This document shows, one piece after another, positions 1-8,934 of a DNA stretch of 64,000 nt (positions are counted from its first letter, which is position 1; every line of letters begins with the position of its first letter). A program made the position numbers and the translations under genes. Below the pieces are notes generated by a model. The model was not told the origin of the DNA. It searched no databases and saw only the letters and a list, made by a program, of their open reading frames with translations. The DNA lies in assembly GCA_022559845.1 (NCBI GenBank), contig CM040126.1, positions 46,432,458 to 46,496,457 of the forward strand, in the 5' to 3' direction. The stretch comes from Amorphophallus konjac (taxonomy: Eukaryota > Streptophyta > Magnoliopsida > Alismatales > Araceae).

Positions 1-41
1 AATGATGACCCACGCGGGGGTGTGATGGAGAGTTTAGAGAA

Positions 42-1199
42 TTACTCGAGGAGCGAGGGAGGAATCGGAGGAGAAACTTGAAGTGAATTTGGAGAAAAGG
101 TTATCAAGACCGCGGGCGGTCTAGGGATATCCGAGCAAAACATTTTATTAAACAAATGGACAACAATTGTTGGATGAATGGATTTAATAGAGAAGAGGCT
201 GGCCCACAGTCTATCTACATTGTAGCCTTCCTCGAACGGCACATCAGGCTCCCCGGTATCTGTGTAATTACTTAGAAGCTACCTCTTGTCCGTGATCACC
301 GCTGGCTTTTCAATCAGTTCATGAATTAATGGCGGCCATTCCAGATCAGTTGGCATAAACAGTCGGCTCAAAGCAATAGTGATATCGTTCATGTTGAACC
401 ATCTGTACCAGTCACATTTGGGGTCATCCATCTTTCTTCTTTTATCTGGTCGTAAGGACTCCAAGGCTTTATATGTAACCAGCGGGGCTATGTGGCGAGC
501 AAACTGCCGTGCATGTACATCTTGACAATCCATCAGGGAAGTGACTAGCGTGGTTTGCTCATCATTATGAGTGCCTCCTTTCACAAAGTGTGTTTGTAGG
601 GTCCATGTAAGAGGCTGTCGGTCTGTCTTGAGAGTTGAAGTCGTGACGGCCGATGGCCCTTCTTCATCTTTGTCTTTGCTTGGCCCTTTATACCCTAGGC
701 CACCCCGGGGAATCATCTTTTGATGCTCGACGGGCTTGACTCTCTCCTGGAGATTAATGCCTAGGCCTTTACCAGTCCTATACCCCATTTTCATCAGAAT
801 GTTCCATCCCAGGGTGTTCATCAAACCCTTTTTCTTCTTGCCTTTGGATGGCTGTGGTGACATTTGGGTGGTAGGAGGGGTTGAAGGAGACGGCCTTACC
901 AAGTCTTGCGGCAGGTCGGCAACATCCAAAACTGAGAGCAAAGGCCTATTGGAAGGCCACATAGAATGCACCGATGTTGCGGAATGTATATCTTCTGCCG
1001 GCAAAATGGGCATACTGGTGACTTTGATAATGCACCCTTTGTGCGGAAAATTTATGCATTGATGGTTCGTGGAAGGCACATCATCAAGCTCTTGAATGTA
1101 AGGGCGACCCAAGATGCCATTGAATGTCGGGTCCATGTCTAGAATATGGAAATCCGCTGTGACTGAAACTGGTCCCAAACCAACTTTTAAAGTGATCAT
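42..1199 (-). pseudogene. E1 protease C-terminus and G-patch domain
   Basis: Same frame as the protease segment. It opens with the second half of the retropepsin fold ('ILDMDPTFNGILGRPYI'), then a basic linker, then a G-patch at about 688-823: 'LGWNILMKMGYRTGKGLG', then 'RGGLGYKG'. G-patches are glycine-rich modules of about 45 residues that bind RNA or activate helicases; one also follows the protease in betaretroviruses. A TAG at 279-281 interrupts the frame, which then continues to TAA 42. Reverse transcriptase would lie off the window edge. E3 has the same order of domains, which supports a true fusion. Confidence 0.85.
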
Positions 1200-1211
1200 C
1201 CCTAGAGGCGG

Positions 1212-2438
1212 CTACTTGGTATTGTCATAAGCTGTGACAGTCATTGTAGATGGCTGGATTTGACTCTCCGGAATGCCACACATTTTCAAGGTACTTGGTG
1301 GCAAAACATTAATGGATGCCCCAGTATCCACCAAACATTGTTTCACTGCCACCTTGTTAATGTCAATAGTAATGCATAATGCATATTTCTTGGCCGGCTG
1401 CGGAGCCAATTCATGTTCATAAAAAGTGATGGCCGGTTGATTGCTGGCTGGACTTAAAACTGTAGTGACCTGTTCAACTGGGATATCTTCATTTACCATT
1501 ACTTTGTACAGATATTGCTTCAGGGTCAACTGGTGTGTAGTAGATCTTTTGATCAATTCCAAGATAGAGATACGGGCAGGTGTTCTGTCTAGATGCTTTA
1601 ATAGATCATACTCCGTGCCTGGTGCAGACTCCTGTTCCTGTTCTCCCTGTTCTTGTACCGGCTCCTGCTCCCGCTGGGGAAACACTCGATGAAACATCCG
1701 TCCACTACGGAGCACCATTGTCTTTGGCGCCTCTGTCGGGCCTAGCGTGGGTAAAGGGGTAGAGGAAGTAGAGGGAATAGTGGAAGACGTGTTGGGTGCT
1801 GGTGCAGGATTGGTAAGAGGAGGGGTTCTTATAAGAGGCCTCATCGGTTGGGGGTTATCGAAAAACGGCGGCCGGGGTCGGGTGACAAGGAGGGGCCTTG
1901 GAAGCATGATGGTGGTAGACGGGGTAGATTGTGGTGAAACAGAAGGGGAGACGGATGCCGGCGAGGGGCAGATAAGGAGGGGTCTATTTGGTGGAGGGTT
2001 TTGGGGTGAAGGAGAATTCGTGGGTTGGCGTAAAAGAAGAGGCCGTGAAGGAGTAGGGTTTGGGTTAAGTGGTCCTGGAGTGGTAGAACGTGTGAGGAGA
2101 TGTGGCGGTTGAGGAGAGGGTACAGGTCGAAGTCTTCTTAACAATTGTGGTGGTTGTGGTTGACTGGAGTTTTGGTTAATGGCCCCGACAGAGGCATGCT
2201 CTTCATGCCAGCCCTGCCCTCTCTCCACTTCTTGGATTGAGGTGACAGGGTTTACTTGCTGATTTTGAACTGGGTGCTCTGGTAGCGGATTATTATCAAT
2301 CCCCATATTTGGCTGGGGTGCAGGAGCTTGTTGTTGCTGTGGACCTTGCTGTTGCTGCTGTTGCTGCGGAGGCTGCTGAGCCTGTGGTTGCCGAGAAGGC
2401 CTTCGAGCTTTTAAAGTAGCAATAAACCTCCTCATCAC
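1212..2438 (-). pseudogene. E1 Pro/Gln-rich linker and aspartic protease
   Basis: In frame with the preceding gag segment. The first 270 or so residues are a low-complexity Q- and P-rich linker (poly-Q near 2330-2380). The retropepsin domain follows, with the catalytic motif 'CLVDTGASINVLPP' around 1310-1340 (intact D-T-G). The 'GTEYDLLKHLDRTPARISILELIKRS' type block just upstream is shared with E3. The protease would cut the polyprotein. The frame stops at TAG 1212-1214 within the protease fold and resumes at once in the same frame. Confidence 0.85.
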
Positions 2439-2441
2439 ATC

Positions 2442-3095
2442 CTAATCAATATCACCTTGATCATTCATATCATATATATAGTCTTTGAAATGAAAGCAAT
2501 TGTCAATGGTGTGTCCCGACTGCCTGTGGAAGACGCAATATCGAGAGGTGTCTACGTGTTGCGGCCACACCGTCCTTTCTTTAGGCAAGGTGAGCGCGTT
2601 GGTGGCCATGAGGGCATTAAAGATATCTGGTAGACTTTCAGGTAATGGAGGGTATTGGGCTCTTCGGGGACCCAGTGGTCTTCTCAGTTGTGGTGGTTGT
2701 TGTTGTGCATAATTGGCTGGCGGGGGCACTTGGTGGTATTGTGGGTGTTGATTTTGTGGGGTAAAGCGAGGCTGTTGTTGTTGAGGAGGTGGAAGAGGCC
2801 GGAAGGTCTGAGGAGGGTTATTATTTGACTGGTGGACTTGGTTTTGGAAGGCGGGCTGCTGTGGTGGCGGTCTTGGGTTTGGAGGGTGGCGGAAGGGTGT
2901 GGAATTACCAAACGCGCTCACTTGCTCATTAGTAACAGTGACTTCAGTGGTTGCACCAGTATTGCCGGTATGGACGTTCTTCCTTATCACCTTCGATCTT
3001 GGCTCAAACATGCCCATAATGGGCGAATCTTTCATCTGTGTTTGTATATATCTCGCTCTTTCATAGAGCTCCTCCATGATGCTTAACTTGTTCAT
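2442..3095 (-). pseudogene. E1 gag C-terminal part with zinc knuckle
   Basis: Continues gag in a shifted frame from about 3095. A proline/glutamine-rich linker is followed by a CxxH..GH..C-type knuckle ('YCVFHRQSGHTIDNCFHFKD', near 2485-2545), the nucleic-acid-binding finger typical of Tat-type gag and differing from the CCHC of E2 and E5. E7 has the same module at 63700-63760. The frame ends at TAG 2442-2444 and goes on in frame at 2438, so a single stop separates it from the protease segment. Confidence 0.8.
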
Positions 3096-3120
3096 GGCTA
3101 GAATATGACGGAATTAGGAA

Positions 3121-4200
3121 TTACGGAGTGCAGTTTGATATAATCATCTTCACTTGCTCCGTTTCCGACAGTGTGTCTTTCAATTTTTCGGCCATAGCTC
3201 TCCACCTATCAGCAAATAAAATGAAGTCCTCCTCGGGCTTCATCTTTTCGGCAACCAAATCAGTAACAGACAAAGAGGGACCGACACGATCTTTGTACTT
3301 CTGCAAAAACTTCCCTTGAAAACCATCAAAGTCACCGGCATCGGCTGGCTCCAAGGAGTAAAACCATTCTAATGTCAGGCCATCTAACGACCGCCTAAAG
3401 AGATAAGCCATAGAAGTCTTGTTATCCTGCCAGAATGATGCCTCATACAAAAAGTCTTTCAAATGGATGTACGGATTACCCGTTCCATTATAGCGTCGGA
3501 AATTTCGCATCTCAGATGGGGGTAAGTGAAAGACTCGCAGAGTGGGAAGAGTAACTTCAGGAGCGGCCTTGGGTGCAGTGACCTTCTTGAGCTGCTCCGC
3601 CATACTAGCAATCTTTTGGAGGAGTATAGTGTGGTTATCGGACTCGGCTGGGGCCGGACGAGAGGAGTATTGATTCGGCATAGGCCTTCTCAAGAATTGA
3701 GGAACAGGAGGCTGTTGAGGCCTAGCAATAGAGTGACTTGCTGGTTGGGCCGGCGTAGTCATAACAGGAGTTGGTGGGCGTGAGAGCACCCTAGGTGGGA
3801 CCGCCTGATCGTTAGGAGAACTAACAGAGTGGCCACCCATGGCCTGGTGAGGGCTGGAGAATGACGGGACGGATTTTCCTTTTAAAGTGACTTGGGCCGC
3901 CTAGCGTTGGGAATCATCCAGTTGAGTAAGGACTTTGAGAACATCATTGAAGTTGAAAGAAGGGGAGGTGTCCCCGGAAGTATTTTGAATGGTAGGTTGA
4001 GCTTGGGAAGAAGGCTCGACCTCCAGAGGAGTGGTGTCCATCATGTGGACTTGAGTGGGAGAGGGAACATAGTTTCCCTCGTAGTAGACGGAATCCTGAG
4101 AGGGAACCTCGTAAAACGGGTCAGAGTGACCCTCCTCATAACCATCATAAGTATACCCATAGTTGGTCATATTGATGATTTTACCTGAACGAAGTTTCAT
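3121..4200 (-). pseudogene. E1 gag, N-terminal and capsid-like part
   Basis: Starts at ATG 4200 (MKLRSGKII...), the first ATG after the leader. About 99 codons, then an in-frame TAG at 3901-3903, then the same frame runs to a TAA at 3121. The second part holds the retrotransposon gag domain: a 'YNGTGNPYIHLKDF' block, then 'MAYLFRRSLDGLTLEWFYSL' and 'DLVAEKMKPEEDF', closely matching E6 and E7. Gag would form the cytoplasmic particle that packages element RNA. After 3121 the reading continues in another frame, so there is one stop and one frameshift in this stretch. Not functional as it stands. Confidence 0.85.
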
Positions 4201-4471
4201 GCTTAAGGAGGAAGAAATAGATTTCTAACAAGTAAGTACAACCAAGAGATATCACCTTTATCAAAATACGCACTCAAGTTGTAATGAGCCCAAAGTTTTA
4301 AGGTTTTCTTTGGAGATTAAGGTGATTTTTATAATGAGTTCTCTCCTTTGAATGTGGGTCCTGGTTTAAAGTTTGGCTATAATCTCTAGGTATCTAGGTT
4401 CTTTCTCTCTCCTCACCAACGTATGGGTCAACTATACTCCGGGTGCTTCAATGGTACAACCTGCCCGGCGT

Positions 4472-4489
4472 CCGTGAGGGAATCCACGG
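4472..4489 (-). other. Conserved leader hairpin (E1 copy)
   Basis: On the minus strand: stem CCGTG, loop GATTCCCT, stem CACGG, followed by ACGCCGGGCAGGTTGTACC. The same stem and almost the same loop occur at 57492-57509 (E6) and 61545-61562 (E7). Confidence 0.7.
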
Positions 4490-4725
4490 GTGCGGGGACT
4501 TACGGAGACTTGGTTTAGGAATTTCCGGTCCAATGAGACGGAATGCTCAAAGGAGGGTCCTTCCTTCACCAAGAGGGGGTGTGAGATCCTAAGAATGTAG
4601 AGAGAGGAGGTCTCTCAACCAAATGCCCTAGAATGCGCTAATGCAAGCAGATCCAGCAGACAATGATCAAGTAAACAATAATGGCAATCAATAGATGGAG
4701 GCACTGTGGGCATAAAACAAAATGA

Positions 4726-5160
4726 CGACCACACGGAGGTCGCTATATCAATAAGCAGCGACTGAGTGTCAGTCGCTAATCACTGTGAATAGTGCAAACA
4801 GAAAGCAACCAAAATGAAATAGTGCCTTAGAGTGAGGCGCTGCATGCTCAAGGGCGTCATATATCAGTAATCAGTACTCGAAATGCAGAATAAAAATAAT
4901 GATAATCCAAGTAACCCCTTTGAGTAAGGCGCTGTACCACCGAAAGACGCCTCTGTGAGGGGCGTCAAAACACTGTAAACAGTAATCAACGAAATGGTCT
5001 GGATCAAAGAAACTGACGCCTTGGTGTGAGGCGTTAAATGAAAAAATGACGGCTCTGTGAGGGGCGTGGATTATAAAAATATTAAAAATGTAGAAAATAA
5101 ATGGAAACAACGCATGTTTGAACGGTCGCTGTATGCAGAAATGACGACGACAGGGAGGGC
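4726..5160 (-). repeat. Array of short hairpins in the E1 leader
   Basis: At least five short inverted repeats at loose intervals: 4726-4742 (CGACC..GGTCG), 4757-4777 (perfect 9-bp arms AGCGACTGA/TCAGTCGCT with a 3-nt loop), 4821-4841 (7-bp arms with one G.T), 4946-4966 (GACGCC..GGCGTC) and 5015-5034 (ACGCCT..AGGCGT), plus weaker ones at 5048-5067 and 5123-5160. Arms differ in sequence while symmetry is kept, which suggests RNA structure rather than a simple repeat. Confidence 0.65.
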
Positions 5161-5310
5161 GCTATTCAGTTCAGAGAATCGAAAGCCCTGGTAACTGATA
5201 GAAATCAAATTTCTTTTCTAAAAAATGCTATGGATACTTCAAAAATTGGCTAATCTAGTGGGGGGTGTGCACGTGATGCACAAGGGGAGTGTGCTACGTG
5301 GAGCACGAAG

Positions 5311-5392
5311 GAGGGGCACGCGAGGGCGCCAAAGGGAGGGACACGCGAGGGCGCCGAAGGGAGGGGCACGCGAGGGCGCCAAAGGGAGGGGT
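5311..5392. repeat. 25-bp GC-rich tandem repeat
   Basis: Three and a third copies of a unit starting GAGGGGCACGCGAGGGCGCC at 5311, 5336, 5361 and 5386 (partial). It lies in the E1 leader just inside the primer-binding site. Confidence 0.85.
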
Positions 5393-5412
5393 AATCAAAC
5401 TAAAACAAAAAA

Positions 5413-5432
5413 GAGTCCCACCGTGATCGCCA
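5413..5432 (-). promoter_or_regulatory. E1 primer-binding site
   Basis: Minus-strand TGGCGATCACGGTGGGAC begins 3 nt inside the LTR end at 5436. The TGG start matches a tRNA 3' CCA end. The same site is seen for E8 (59146-59163) and E7 (61022-61039). I could not match it to a tRNA species with confidence. Confidence 0.75.
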
Positions 5433-5435
5433 ATT

Positions 5436-6013
5436 TGTGAACGTCTCACATAGACATTTTTTAAAGAGAATGATGGCAAATGATTAGGGATGAATAATTA
5501 TGCTAAAACATGTGGGACATGAAGAAAAAAAGGATAAGCATGAGATGCTCTAAGGAGGGTGATCGCCAGAGGGGTTACCTCAAAAGAAGAAGGATGATCG
5601 CATGTACCTTGTGTTGAGAGGGTGAGATTGGGAATTCTTCCTTCCTCCTTCTACCGGCCGGCCGATGAAGGGGGTTTATAGCTTGATTACCCTGCAAAAA
5701 CACAAAATAAATAAAGATATGGATTGGCCAAGTGTGTAGCATGAATGCTCTAGAATAATATGAAATCAAACAAATTGGGCATGAACACACCTTGTGTGTT
5801 TTTATTTTTAAACCCCTACGAAGGAGCAACAAGGTTGGGATTATAGATGATATGATATGCAAAGTAAATATATGCAATATGCTGATAACGTTTCTAGCAG
5901 AGAGCTAGAAAGAAAGGGGTGCGAATATGATGATTATATGATAACACCTAAAAAAACAATAAAGAAAAGATCGTGTTAGAGATGGTGTTGACTTATGTTA
6001 GAGCTTGAAATAT
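5436..6013 (-). repeat. Shared E1/E3 LTR, left part (U5 side)
   Basis: Minus-strand LTR ending ...TTCACA next to the E1 primer-binding site. It is interrupted at 6013 by E2 and continues at 15491. It resembles the E8 LTR in the same orientation (a CCGGCCGGCC block near 5657, a TTTTTAAACCCCT block near 5810). Together the two parts make an LTR of about 1.58 kb. No gene inside. Confidence 0.75.
6009..6013. repeat. Target-site duplication of E2, left copy (AATAT)
   Basis: Identical to 15491-15495; flanks the TGATG...CATCA ends of the E2 LTRs. Confidence 0.9.
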
Positions 6014-8245
6014 TGATGTGGCACAGCCCACTAATGAGATGTTTGACCCTTGGACCTACCAATCCACAAGCATACAAGCACTCAAATGGCTCACCGAGTG
6101 GCCGAGCTCACACGACGCACACGTGCACCCGGGTGGGCCCGAATGATGACGGCGAGGGTCCGGGGTGGGACCCCAAGGTTTCCACCGGTTGGTGGGCTTA
6201 TGGTTGACCCCTAATGGGCCTGGGATGCCCCCTTTATGGGCGGGCCAGCACGCTGGGGCGTGGGTTTAGGGTGGCTCTCCCTCACTTACCACGGTGGATA
6301 CTCACGGCGAAATCAAACATTCATGCTCAAGCTCTCACTCACCGCCGGCGAACTAAGGAAACGATACTAAACGAGCAAAGCAATTGAAAGGACCAGGAGA
6401 GGGACCAGCTGCTCACCTGATCGGTGTGAAAACACCGATCCCGGCCGGAGACGACGGGCGCGCCGGGAGGCGTGGGTATGTACCCGGACGCCGTGGCGGG
6501 GTAGCTTCAACCTGCGGGTTAACTGTTACACCACTACGCCTCTCGCAGGAGGGGTGATCTCGGGGTGGGGATTAACTTATTACAACCAAAATGTACCTCC
6601 ACGCAGGGAGGGGCGTTAAGCCGGCCAGGCGGGTGGGGGAAATGTTCCCCCGACGATGGAGCGGATGTCTCCGTCGATTCTGCTCGCTTGCTGTGGACAG
6701 GGGCAGGAGGCGGTGCAGCAGTCGTATCTCACCCTCAGGAATTTTTCCGATGGCGAGACCACCTGCGTAGTCTTCGTGACTGGGCCAGGGACACCTCTGA
6801 ATTTTACTGATTTAATCGGACGCAGTCTCTGGCCGTGGTAGAAGTGCGAACTGGAGGTAGGATCTGAGAGCCGGTACCCACAGAATTGTTGTAGTAGCTT
6901 GCAGGAACGGTACCTGGGACTCCCGAACTCCGATTCTCGAACCGCTTGAAGATCTGGAACCGTGGTCGAATCCCCCTTGCAGCAAAACTGGCGGGGATGT
7001 CTTCCGGGGTCGGAGTGATCCGGGGGCCGTTGTTGACTGACTGTGGGTCGAAGCAGACCTGAGCAGACTGCCCCGAGTGTCTGGAGGGGAAAAATCAGAA
7101 ATCACGCTCCCAGGGACCAAACGCACTTCTGTTTCTTGATCTTGGTCGCAGACAGGGGGAGGAGTATTTTCGTAGAAGAGACTTGGGTCTGATTCCGGCA
7201 CCGTTGGTCGTGGAGCAGCTTTCCACCGAGCTCAGGTCCTCTGCAGGGGATAACTGGACCAGTCGTGGGAGAATCGCCGTCTTGAATGGCCACGAAGTCG
7301 AAACCGGACGATTCCACCTCGCCTGGTCAGAAGACTCGCCAACGTACGTTTTTGATGAAGAACCCGGAAGCCGATTCTGCCTGGAACTGCTCCCAATATC
7401 GACTGCAACTCGGGCTTGATTTCTGCCTGCGAATGGAGCTGATTGAGGAGGGGGGATTAAGGGGGATGGAAGGGAGTTGTGGGTTTGGGTTAAGGGAGGG
7501 GGGGGGGATGGACGTGGCTGGGGTTGCAGGGGGGTGCTTTTGGGAGGTGGGGAGGTAATGGGGTGGTGAGAGAGAGAGGAGGGAACACCCAAATTCGAAA
7601 TTGGGCCTTGGGGAGATGAAAGGGTGCCTGGGAAGACGAAAGGTTGTGTGGGGAAGGGGAGAGAATGCCTAGGGAGTGGGAGTTCTACCTAGGGGAGGGG
7701 AGGGGACTTAAATGAGGGGTATAGGGAAGGGGGAGGGGTCTTAATTAGAGGTGAAAGAGAGGAGAGAGAGTGGATTCCGAATTTGGGGTGGGGATGAGAG
7801 AGAATTGGAGAGAGATAGAGAGTGAGAGTGAGAGAGAGAGAGAGAGAGCTAGAGACAATATTGGGTGGCAAATTTCTTAATTCATCAAAGCTGCTACAAA
7901 GGAGGGAGGGGGGGTCCTTATATAGAGCTAGGACCTTTACACAAAACCCCCTGACATTTAACACAACTACAGAAAACTATGAGTCAAGAAGGGGGCGCCC
8001 CTGGGCCCAAGCCCACTAAGTGGGCCTAACACCCTCAACTAAGGGCCCAAGTGACTCACTATGGCTAATTAATCCTTAAACCTAGATAGTGGACTCAAAT
8101 AAAAGACAATTACACCTGATATGACTCAAATAAAAGAAAATACATAAGCAAGAAAATAAAGATAGATATGAGAACCACTTCTCCAATGGGTCACGAAGTC
8201 GGGGACGCCTCGTGCCATAGTGAATACTGGGAGATGTCCTCATCA
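6014..8245 (-). repeat. E2 3' LTR
   Basis: 2232 bp, nearly identical to 13260-15490. Starts at the polypurine-tract side (8245) and ends TCA at 6014. Contains the last codons of the pol frame (8191-8245), a TATA-like box (7918-7924, minus), a GA microsatellite near 7818-7848 and a G-run near 7500-7507. ORFs inside the LTR appear in both copies and look like chance frames. Confidence 0.95.
7918..7924 (-). promoter_or_regulatory. TATA-like box in E2 3' LTR
   Basis: Minus-strand CTATATAAGG, the best core-promoter candidate; the other LTR copy is at 15163-15169. Confidence 0.55.
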
Positions 8246-8934
8246 AATCCCCCGGGGTGGGGAGAACTCGACCCCGTCGAGTAGGGGTCCAATCGCCTCT
8301 CATACTGCTCCAGCAGGCTCGGGTCCAGGCGCATCAAGTCCTCTCGGCTTACCCATGCATCCTCGGTCGGGGGACGGCCCTTCCACCTCACGAGGTAGCG
8401 CTGGTAGACCCTGTTCCTGGTAAGTGTACTTTGTTCATCCAGTATTGCCTCCACTTGCTCAAGCCGGCCTCTCAATTGGGGTGGTAATTTCGCTCCGGGA
8501 GGGTCACTCACAAGGGGGGGTAGAGGTTCAAGATCCTGACTGGGTTCCACCGTGGGGCCCTTGTAGCACACTAGGTCCGCCACATTAAAAGTGGGGTGAA
8601 CCCCAAAGCCCTCAGGTAAGTCTAACTCATAAGCATTGGTACCAATCCGTCGTAGAACCCGAAAGGGTCCCGAACCCCGTGCCCTCAGTTTGGAGGCGGG
8701 CCCTGGGAGGAGCCGCTCCGTTCTCACCATCACCTGGTCTCCCTCCTGGAACTCACAGTGTCGCCGATGAGCATCAGCCCGCCTTTTGTAAGCCTCATTG
8801 CTTTTGCCTATATGCTTGCGGATATCTTCATGCAATTCTTTGATGTGTTGTGCAAATGACTCAGCTGAGACTGACACTCTAGCATGAGGGGGGGAGGGGT
8901 ATGAGATCCGAAGGCTTTCTAGGACTATATCCAT
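8191..8934 (-). CDS. E2 integrase C-terminus with chromodomain (frame-shifted tail of pol)
   Basis: Continues the pol polyprotein after a one-base shift in the C7/G7 run at 8888-8894. It begins with the linker after the DDE core ('HARVSVSAESFAQHIKELH'), then the GPY/F-like region ('GSGPFRVLRRIGTNAYELDLP', about 8620-8700), and ends with a chromodomain at about 8310-8450 ('YQRYLVRWKGRPPTEDAWV'). The last 18 codons and the stop lie inside the 3' LTR. Integrase inserts the cDNA; the chromodomain guides it to marked chromatin. The upstream part of this frame (8890-8934) overlaps the end of the main frame. Confidence 0.85.
   Translation of the reverse strand: MDIVLESLRISYPSPPHARVSVSAESFAQHIKELHEDIRKHIGKSNEAYKRRADAHRRHCEFQEGDQVMVRTERLLPGPASKLRARGSGPFRVLRRIGTNAYELDLPEGFGVHPTFNVADLVCYKGPTVEPSQDLEPLPPLVSDPPGAKLPPQLRGRLEQVEAILDEQSTLTRNRVYQRYLVRWKGRPPTEDAWVSREDLMRLDPSLLEQYERRLDPYSTGSSSPHPGGFDEDISQYSLWHEASPTS
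8246..8265 (-). promoter_or_regulatory. E2 polypurine tract region
   Basis: On the minus strand CCGGGGGATT directly precedes the LTR start TGATGAGG. A short purine run at this place is the plus-strand DNA primer of LTR elements. Confidence 0.65.

Larger units (their letters stand above)
4201..5412 (-). other. E1 untranslated leader
   Basis: No gene. Lies between the primer-binding site and the gag ATG. From the gag side it holds a block conserved with the E6 and E7 leaders (4440-4510, including the hairpin at 4472-4489), then a run of short inverted repeats (4726-5160) and a 25-bp tandem repeat next to the primer site. Likely contains packaging or dimerisation signals, but that is inference. 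Confidence 0.7.
1..5435 (-). mobile_element. E1: partial Tat-type Ty3/gypsy element with G-patch protease (5' half)
   Basis: Minus-strand retrotransposon body read from its primer-binding site (5413-5432) through a 1.2 kb leader, gag, zinc knuckle, protease and G-patch, leaving the window at base 1 before reverse transcriptase. The coding part (about 42-4200) is recognisable throughout but broken by in-frame TAG stops and one frameshift, so it is a degenerate copy. It belongs to the same family as E3, E6 and E7: the gag core, the zinc-finger spacing and the primer-binding site match. Assignment to the Tat lineage is inferred from E3, which shows a second RNase H. Confidence 0.85.

Noticed and set aside
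688..823. Host G-patch splicing-factor gene
   Set aside because: The block is in frame with a retrotransposon protease and recurs in E3 with the same order, so it is element-encoded.
736..1062. Plus-strand ORF opposite the E1 G-patch region
   Set aside because: Shadow of the minus-strand protease/G-patch coding sequence.
7095..7592. ORFs inside the E2 LTRs (for example 7095-7592, 7689-7964 and their copies 7.2 kb on)
   Set aside because: Duplicated with the LTR, overlapping on both strands, no domain; proline/serine-rich from GC and microsatellite composition.
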